A DNA stretch of 64,000 nt from Symbiodinium microadriaticum (lineage: Eukaryota > Sar > Dinophyceae > Suessiales > Symbiodiniaceae), in NCBI GenBank assembly GCA_001939145.1, contig LSRX01000255.1:288347-352346 (forward strand), in the 5' to 3' direction. The notes under the pieces were generated by a model, which worked only from the letters and a program-made list of their open reading frames with translations, did not search any database and had not been told where the DNA came from. This document shows, one piece after another, positions 56,676 through 64,000 of the stretch (position 1 is the first letter of the stretch; each line of letters begins with the position of its first letter). The translations under genes were made by a program, and so were the position numbers.

Positions 56676-59600
56676 ATGGGTGACGACCTGGCAAGCCTCA
56701 AGAAGCGGATCGAAGAGTTGGGGAAAGAGAAATGCCTGGAGAAGGAGACGTTAAGACTGTAGGAGGAACTTGCTCTATCCGTTCTGGGTAGGTGCAGACC
56801 GTCGAAGTTGTTTCAACTGCTCTGGCAGATTTTTTATCTGTCTACCTACCTGTTTTATGTATCTACACTGTCTAACTGCATGTATGCATGCACTTCGGCC
56901 GGTCTGGACTATGTAGCTCGGTAAATAGGTAGGTCGGTGGGTTGGTAGCATGGACATTGCTCTTTCAGGAGAAGCGGAAAGAAGCCGAAGCCAATCTGGA
57001 TTGGCAGTTTCGGCTGAAGCGCAGCCTGGAGGATCGAGATGGCAGCATAGGCTAGGACTTGCAGGTATGACAAGGCTAGCAGGTGTGCTTGAAACTTGGA
57101 GGACGCGAGCGAAAGAGCTGCGAAGTTCAAAAGCTTGGATGTGTGCTTCGTTTTGGACTGCACCCAGTCCATGCAGCCTTTCATCGATTCTGTCAAAGAG
57201 CGGATCATGGCAATCAACGGGCAGATCGAGAGTCCCGCCGCAGTTTGTTGCGGGTGAAGGCCTCGCTCGTTGTTTGCAGGTTACTTAGCGCTGGTAGGTT
57301 CGTTCCAAGCAGTAGCATCTGAGGAAAAGGTTGAATGGAGGAGCTGCCGTGAGGTATGCCATGGTTTGTTATCGAGACTTCGACTGCGTCGATCATCATC
57401 CTGTGGTATGTCCATTTGGGGATGTTCTTTCCTGCAAGCGCTTCCTTGATGGCGTCCGAGCACGGGGTGGTGGAGACTGGTGCCTTGGCTACTCTGAGCG
57501 TTCCAGACTTCGTTTGAGCATACGGCATGGGATACACTGATGGTGCTGCGGGCCAAGGTGTGAGGATGTTCTGACGGGGTTGAGAGCAGCCGTGAACTTG
57601 GAGTGGCGAGGACATATGCGCCAGCTTTTCCTTATTGCCCAGACACCGAACCACGGGCCGCGCTTTCATGACAAAAGCCCAGGAGAAAGTTTCACAAGGG
57701 GGCCTGTCAAGCTCTTCAACTACGATGACCATTATGTCGTGAAAACGGACGAAGCAGACAGGATTTTGAATTCCATGGCCGAGAAGAGTATTCGCTTGCA
57801 GTGTCTGGAGATCTCGGGATCAACGGCGAAGATGTTCGAGGCATTCGAGTCCGTTTACAACAACAAGGATGAAGGGCTTGTCATGAAGGTTCACAGCATG
57901 ACTTCTGACTCGGAATCGATGTTGTCCACGATTGTCCAGGCATCGTGGAGTTCAGTGCAGGAGTCCTTGATGCAGACCTCTGCCTCACTTGTGACGGCAC
58001 AGGACGTGTGGCAAACTGAAAAGAAAGTAACGTGCGACCCACATATCGATTGGGACAGGCGGGCCGGGTGGAAAATGTTTGAAGCCACAATAGAGTCCAT
58101 CGAGGTCGATGCTGCAGTGGAATTCGATCGGGTGCAAGATGACAGTCTCCGTGATTTCAAGATCCACAAAGTCACGACCAACGTGTGGATTGCACCGAAA
58201 CCCTTCAGCCAGGGAGCCATGCGTGCTGCCTTTGCAGTTTTCAACGAGACCACTAATGAGCGATTGGTGGCAAAACACTACATGAAATCTGGCCCAAAGT
58301 ATAACTCCCGTGAGGCCTTAATGGGAGACCTTCGGTCACAAGCTCTGGCGCAAAGCATGACCGAGCGGTTCAACCAGCGAAGACCCCATGAAGCTCCACT
58401 TTATTTTGTGCATTCATCCCTAATGCGCATCACTGTCGCGCACAAGGAGAGGCTGATGACGGTGGAGCCCTTCATCGCGGGAGAGTACCGTAAGGAGACT
58501 AACAACGCGAGCTTCGTGCGAGAGGGCTCTGACGTTGCCCAAGCATTTACTCACTTCACACATGATGTCTCCGGTGGGGACCTCCTGGTTGTGGACATAC
58601 AGGGGGTGCGCGAAGCTTTGACAGATCCACAAGTTCACAGCGAGCGCCAAATCTTTGGACGAGGGAACATGGGCCGAAAAGGTTTCGATTCTTTCTTTAT
58701 GGTTCACCAGTGCAACCACATTTGCAAGTCCCTGCGGCTGAAGCCGAATCCTCTGCAAGTATGTGACGTCCCACTCGAGAGCTTCGTCTCTGCCTGCCCT
58801 TGGAACCTCGGAAGATAGATGAGACGCGGAGACTTGGAGTATCATCTAAAAACTGTGCGTAGTTTTAACCCTGATCCGGAGCTGAGGAGCATCTACTACG
58901 TCCGCAAGTCAGCTGCAGCCGTGTTGCGAGAGCGGAAGCAGGATCCAGTGTGGATTGCGGGTCTGAAGTTTGCTTGGGAACCTCACCGTAATGTGCCCGT
59001 AGTTCTCCCACTCGGATGATGATTGTACTCGTAGTGCGTTCGCTAGCTGTCCTCGGGGTCATCTGAAGCGACCGTGTGCATTGCCAATACCTTCGGGCAA
59101 CCGAGGCAGTCAATGGCAGGGTCACGGCGTATGTCAAAACAGGGGCCGGCAACCGCGAGACTGGGTTGCACTGGCTGCAGCTGACGGACCAGGGCAGCAC
59201 ACAGCGAGACTGGCTGACGGACGTGCGGAAGATTGCAGCATACGACGAGGGCAGACAGTACAATTTTTGCACATCCTGCGATCTCGAAGTAGGACAGGGT
59301 TTCTAAACAGTTTGTTGCGGTGTTCTTCATACGCACATGTTTTGCAAGGACACTTCTTGACAGCAGTTGAGGGCATACCGGCGGAAGAGCTCGGCAGAGA
59401 GGGAACACTTCAGCACCTGTGCCGCTGCAGTGACGACTCTGACACAACAGAGGACGTTGCGATTTGCTTCGGAGGTCCGTTGAATTCTACAGAGGTCCAG
59501 AAGCTGATGCCACTGGTTTCAGCAAAGGAGACCAAGAAAGAGATACAGGTCGATGCGCCAGCAGAGAATTTGCTCCGATGGCCTTGTCGTGCCAATTGTG

Positions 59601-61029
59601 GATCGATTGCAGAGCGCAAGCTGAACTACAATGGGGCCTTGCCGAAAGCAGTGTTTTGCTCCAAGTGCAGCCAAAAGCGCCGTGACAGCTGGCGTGCGCG
59701 GGTTTGCCGAGCAGTGAACTGCAAAAGCTACGTGAAGTACCACGTTTTTGAGCTCCAGGTTTTGATCAAGCCCGAGCCGGAGCTTTGCAGTGCATGCAGC
59801 AAGCTGGAAGGTGTGGTGCACAAGGAGGGCGAGGACCTGTGGCGCATGAAGAAATGCCAGGAGTGCAGGCGGCAGATGGAGTTTTATTTGCCAGACGAGC
59901 CTGTGGCTTGCAGCGACTGTACCCAGAAGGCGCCAGTTTCCAGTGTGGGAGAAGTTGCTTCGGTTTCCGCCATGGAAGAAGTTGTTTCGGATACAGACAG
60001 CGAACCTGAAGATTCTGATGCTGAATGGTCGCTCGTCTCTGAGTCCTGGCCGTCAGTTGCAGAGTATCTGAGCAAGGAAGTGTGCGAAGAATGTTCTGCA
60101 CAAGTCACCGAGAAAGGCCTGGAGTTCACTTGCCAATCTGCCAAGCATTGCTTCTTTCTCTGCGGCTCCAAGGGCTGCTTGAAGAAATTCGAGAAACAAT
60201 GTGAGGATGCGGCCGCGAAAAGGGGCAAGAGCGGCAAGAAGAAGATTGACTTCGCGAAGCATCGAGGTTCCTCGCCTTGCCCTTCTTGTGGTTTACTCCT
60301 CACCGAGGGCCCGGTGAAACGCGACCAAGAGTGTTTGATTTCCGGTACTGGCCCGACTTGCTTTCCCTACAACACACTGCTGATCGTGCCCGGCCCGGAT
60401 GGGGCACTCAAACCCATCCAAACCTTCCGTCCGAACGACATGCTCATCTCAGCACAGGGTCACGCTGTGAGGGTGAAGGCAATTCAGCTGTCCGAAGAGG
60501 GTGACCAGGAGCGCACCACAGCCTTCTGTCGGAAAATTCATGGCCAGACGAATTGAATTAAGTGTGCAGCCTGCAGGAGCTTCTTTCCTTGCAGACCGCG
60601 AAGGTGCTCCAGTTGCAATGGGTGCATGGGAGACAGTTGCCGAGTGTTTGTGTGTTTCCCATTCTGCTGGCTCTGGCTCGTGGCGCTGAGGCCAGGCTCC
60701 TCGTAACGAGGGGCCATCGAGTGATGGTTGAACGTAGAGACCGCCCACAGCCCCTGCAGGCGGCTGCGATAAAACTTGGAGACCATGTTCTGATCTCGGG
60801 AGGGGGCAAAGAAAAGCTGCTGAAGAGCGAGCTCGTGACGATTCGCACGGTGTTGGTGGATCTGGAAGTGATTCCAAATGAGCCTTTGCTGGCTTTTCCA
60901 CCGCTGCCGGAGGCGATCCAAAGCATGGGTCGCGAACAATCTCGCACAAGACGAGGCCGCAAACCGGCAGGCAACGAGACAGAGAGTTGGGAGATGGTCA
61001 ACCATCCCAACACAGATGACGGTTTTTAG
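56676..61029 (+). CDS. Coiled coil - vWA - alpha-kinase - Cys-rich ribbon - Hint domain protein, multi-exon
   Basis: ATG 56676 opens a coiled-coil exon (LASLKKRIEELGKEK); a second runs from 56969 (KEAEANLDWQFRLKRSLED). From 57134 comes a vWA start with a MIDAS (VCFVLDCTQSM), then YAMVCYRDFDC, FLDGVRARGGGD and, in exon 57565-58758, RQLFLIAQTPNHGPRFHD. That exon holds a complete alpha-kinase domain: RLVAKHYM with the ATP lysine, MTVEPFI, THDVSGGDLLVVDIQGV with the catalytic Asp, FGRGNMGRKG and the zinc-site HQCNHIC. Later exons (58819-, to 59298, 59349-about 60503, from 60595) add at least three CxxC-paired ribbon modules, an acidic Ser-rich stretch, and a Hint fold. The Hint start is CFPYNTLLI (Cys codon 60359-60361), then LLVTRGHRVMVE and IKLGDHVLI. 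Stop at 61027. vWA-alpha-kinases and vWA-Hint proteins are known separately; this fusion is inferred from continuous frames and order. Confidence 0.85.
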
Positions 61030-62310
61030 ACTTTAGACTGGATCAACTTATCCCAGGTAGGCTGGCCCAGGCGAGCGGTGGACTCTGGAGAGCTTTGTGC
61101 ACAGCCATGGCTGGTGCCGAAGCTCGTCTTGAGCGGCTGCTTCATTGCTGTACAGTTTGTGCTGACCACTTATGTGCCTGCTGCTCCGATCCCATCGATT
61201 GCAGCGGAGGCATAGGCCTCAGCTGTTGCCATTTCCATTCCAACGATAGCGCTTCAGGCATCGAAGGCATTTGGCTGCGTGCTTCTTTGCAGGCCATCAT
61301 CATATTGAAAGCGGACAGTTCCAGAATGGATAGCCTTCGTGTCCCGTTTATGAGGATTCTGTGCCTGGGCCACTGTCGCCAGAAGCCTCTGCCTTGTGCA
61401 CAGCTACGGCTGGTGCCAGGCTCTGCTCTGCTTTCTGGTAATTGGCCCACTGGTGCAGATGATCGGACAAAAAAGGTGCATCTTCCCCTTGCGTGAATGC
61501 GGGTACTGGTGATGACCGCATTCAATCCGGCGGACTTCCAAAAGGGTCTCATGAAGACCGAGATGTGCAGATGCGGAGCTGGGGGCTCACGCAGCAATGT
61601 CACATGTCATGAACTAACCAACTATCATGAGTCGACTCTCGCTTATATGCTTTGTCACAGGTGCTTTTATGTGCCATTGGGCCGAAGTGAGCACAGGCTT
61701 CTTTTTCGCTGAAGGCATCTATGGTCCGTGGCAATCCTGCTTCTCTACTACAGGTGTCAGGTTCAAGGCGCCTTCAAACAACGAAATGTAAGGAAGAGTC
61801 GATCACTGTCTGCAGCTGCTATCACTCTGGACGACGTTACCACCGTGCATCAAGTACTCTGAGTAGGTGTCTTGACATGAAAGGAGCAGAACATGCCGCT
61901 TATTTTGCGAGCAGTCCCAGTTGGGCTTGAGTATGGAGACTGTTAGCTGGTTCCGTCCAAAGGCAATGTTTTCAACCTTGCTGTTGATGAGTTTCAAATC
62001 CAACCAGGTAACTGAAGTGAGCTTTCTGGAACCTGAGCCAAACCGTCTCCGAGCAGATGGCAAGCACAAGCGACAGAGAACCGCTGACGGACGGCGCTTC
62101 CGCAGCAGGTGCCCGTGAGGCGCAATGATGTGTGAAGCTCGGGGGTGCCGGTGACTGCTCAACAGATTGATATTTGAGGTATCTGCCCCGAAAGAGAAAT
62201 TCGCTGCAATGTTGGGCAAGGCCACCGAGCCCTGGTTCTACTGCGCTCAGTACTATAGGCTTCCGGTTTTGTGTGGGCAGTGGCCACCACTTGCTCCGAC
62301 TACCCCTGAG
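61030..62310. other. Spacer after the kinase gene
   Basis: Short frames without recognised motifs. Near 61965-62100 a segment could read MFSTLLLMSFKSNQVTEVSF; no family is evident. Confidence 0.35.
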
Positions 62311-62540
62311 ACCTCGCCTGGATTGCCCGAGATGTGAGAGTATATAGACCCTTGTGCGTTCGTGCGAGTCGAAAATGTGAGACAGCTATGTTCATGTCCC
62401 CATGCTGCATTCGAACTGTTACCTCTTGTAGTGCCGAGGCGAACCGAGAGACCTCGTCTGGCTGTGTCCGAGTTGCGAGAGTGTAAACCCTGACTCGAGC
62501 GAGGCCTCGCCTACATCGGTCGAGTCGCGAGAGTCCAAAG
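62311..62540. repeat. Three copies of the dispersed ~35-nt element
   Basis: Copies at 62311-62344, 62451-62486 and 62504-62540 share ACCTCG-CTGG, then CCGAG-TG-GAGAGT and T/A-rich ends. The first two are 140 nt apart. A fourth copy is at 40403-40436. Confidence 0.7.
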
Positions 62541-63579
62541 CCTCCGAGCCCGAGCCCTTGAATCCCTAGCCATGTCTTAAGTCCAGCAGACCCTTCTTAA
62601 GGCCCCGACCCCTCAAGTCTTAAAGCCTTACCGCCTTACCTTGAGCCCGCTCAAGCCTGAGCCGCTTCACGGTCAGGTCATGGCCATCGGCTCCTGCGGC
62701 CAAGGGCATGATCGACAGTAAGGAGCGAAAATTCACGCCCATCTCGTCAAAGCTGGAGAGACTGATGAACTCATGCTGTGATCCACAAAGATCCAGGTTC
62801 AAAAGGGTTTGGGATTGTGATTTTACATTTGAGAAGGGATACAGTGCTTTGCAGTCCCCTGCTTAGCTTTGAGAATTTAGAGTGTGGCGCTTGGAAGTTT
62901 GGATTTTCGGGCCGAGCTCCTTCACAACATTTTTTTCATTTGCGTCATCGGTGAGAGCCCATGCAACACCACGGCACGTTTCTAGACTCTTAAATACCCG
63001 ACGCGACACCCCAAAGCACCGCCCAACTCTAGGACTGGTAGCCCTGAGCTCCTGTTCAGGAGCTACAGACTGTGGAGTGCCACACTCTTCGGAGCCAAGC
63101 CCTGGGACTCTGAAATTCAGGCAAGAACAGTGGTCGGAAATGGGTCCCTGTTGCAGATCCCATGTTCGCTTTAGGATGGCTGCATTGTTGCCAAAGCTTC
63201 CCCGCAGGCACGTCTGCGGCATGCTTGTCTGCACAGTCTTGCTCAAGTGTTGGCCCCTTAGTTGTAAGTTGTGAGCTCGGTGCGAAACGATGCCGAACGG
63301 TGGTCGCCGCCGCGCAGACTACAGCTATGGACGGTGGGATCACGGTGGCTATTGGCAGTGGACGGCAAGTACTCGCAGGCCTTCGTGAAGCCCACGGAAA
63401 ACACTCGTGGCTTCTTTGGTCGGGCTAATCTCCTTTCTCCTAGACTTTCACGGCCCTAAGGCCCCAAGATATCTTCAGATACTTCAGGCTTTTGCGAGTC
63501 CTGCCCAAGGCCGTAGCACCGTAGGGCTTGTGCCAGGCGAGAACGGTGGGCAGGTGCTTCGGCAACGGGAAGTTTCAAC
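62541..63579. other. Spacer with one possible exon
   Basis: Decayed telomere-like and AAGCC-rich DNA on the left. About 63355-63420 could read DGKYSQAFVKPTENTRGFFG and might be an exon upstream of the final small ORF; evidence is weak. Confidence 0.3.
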
Positions 63580-63906
63580 ATGAACCGTGCCCAGCAGCTC
63601 CTTGGCCAGTACCGCCTCGCAGGCGAGGAGCTCTACAATCAGGCATTCCGTGGCAAGATGCCGGAGGCGTCTTTCGCGGCGATGGAAGAGTACGTTCATG
63701 TAATGCCTATGTACGATGCATTCGGATGCGGGGAAAGGCCCCACTTCATCAACGTTCCAGAGGCAGCTCCTCCGTCGCCCTCGACACCAAGTAATGACGT
63801 TAACGTCATCATGGAGAGTATGCGCCTCCTGCAAGCCATGGCACCTGAGCAGGCCGCAAAAATCTTAACCGATACAGCTGCCCTGCAGGGGCCTTATGAG
63901 GACTGA
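63580..63906 (+). CDS. Small hypothetical protein, 108 residues
   Basis: ATG 63580 to TGA 63904. The frame reads as a well-behaved soluble protein: a helical N-terminus (NRAQQLLGQYRLAGEELYNQ), a Pro/Ser-rich linker (APPSPSTPSNDV) and a helical C-terminus (MRLLQAMAPEQAAKILTDTA). No domain recognised. It may be a complete short gene or the last exon of a longer one starting further left. A perfect 16-bp palindrome, ATGACGTTAACGTCAT, lies within it near 63794. Confidence 0.55.
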   Translation: MNRAQQLLGQYRLAGEELYNQAFRGKMPEASFAAMEEYVHVMPMYDAFGCGERPHFINVPEAAPPSPSTPSNDVNVIMESMRLLQAMAPEQAAKILTDTAALQGPYED

Positions 63907-64000
63907 GCAGCGCGCTCTTTGTATATGCGACCTTGTACGTTTGTGGTAACCCGTTGTGGTACCGTTGCTGTGTGCAGTAATTCAGCGAAGCCATGACATT

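Noticed and set aside
1..64000. CRISPR arrays, bacterial operons, riboswitches, rRNA genes
   Set aside because: No regular spacer-repeat array, Shine-Dalgarno-linked operon or rRNA-like stretch was seen; the eukaryotic intron structure argues against a prokaryote.

Overview
The window looks like nuclear DNA of a dinoflagellate, most likely in or near the Symbiodiniaceae. Four features point there. Every gene I can support lies on the + strand. Most genes are split into many small exons that can be rejoined by eye only by allowing GC and GA splice donors beside GT, with acceptors mostly AG|G. Degenerate TTTAGGG/CCCTAAA telomere-type repeats are scattered through the interior. The protein families (ABCC and ABCG transporters, SET proteins, alpha-kinase, Hint domain, single-domain voltage-gated channel) are typical of these genomes. 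Organism and exon ends are inferences from sequence alone.

Layout. 1-2.8 kb: G-rich and telomere-like repeats, two fold-back (hairpin) repeats and microsatellites. 2.9-6 kb: a non-LTR (LINE) retrotransposon with AP endonuclease and reverse transcriptase, disturbed by two compensating frameshifts. 6.7-11.3 kb: a very long Q/P-rich reading frame with one frameshift, probably a retroelement ORF. 12.5-16 kb: exons for the TMD1-NBD1 linker and NBD1 of an ABCC/MRP transporter. 17-18.7 kb: a two-SET-domain gene. 21.4-23.4 kb: a complete cysteine synthase gene in ten exons. 25.5-36.5 kb: exons for TMD2, NBD2 and C-terminus of an ABCC transporter. One of its introns holds an intronless FkbM/SAM-methyltransferase-like ORF (32.5-33.9 kb). 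38.2-40.3 kb: an intronless voltage-gated cation channel. 42.2-52 kb: an ABCG half transporter with introns full of telomere-like repeats and a 56-bp minisatellite. 53.3-55 kb: a frameshifted, intron-poor membrane-protein copy. 56.7-61 kb: a gene for a coiled coil - vWA - alpha-kinase - Cys-rich ribbon - Hint protein. 63.6-63.9 kb: a small ORF.

The main points of interest are: (1) the vWA/alpha-kinase/Hint fusion; (2) complementary ABCC halves (NBD1 left, NBD2 right) separated by SET and cysteine synthase genes on the same strand, suggesting one giant gene with nested genes, a rearrangement or a misassembly; (3) intronless ORFs next to split genes, two of them preceded by the same 18-nt motif that partly matches the dinoflagellate spliced leader in inverted form; (4) microexons of 18-35 nt at catalytic motifs.

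Exon junctions for cysteine synthase, NBD1, part of NBD2 and the kinase gene were rejoined by hand and keep frame. TMD1 of the ABCC protein and the extreme ends of several genes were not found.
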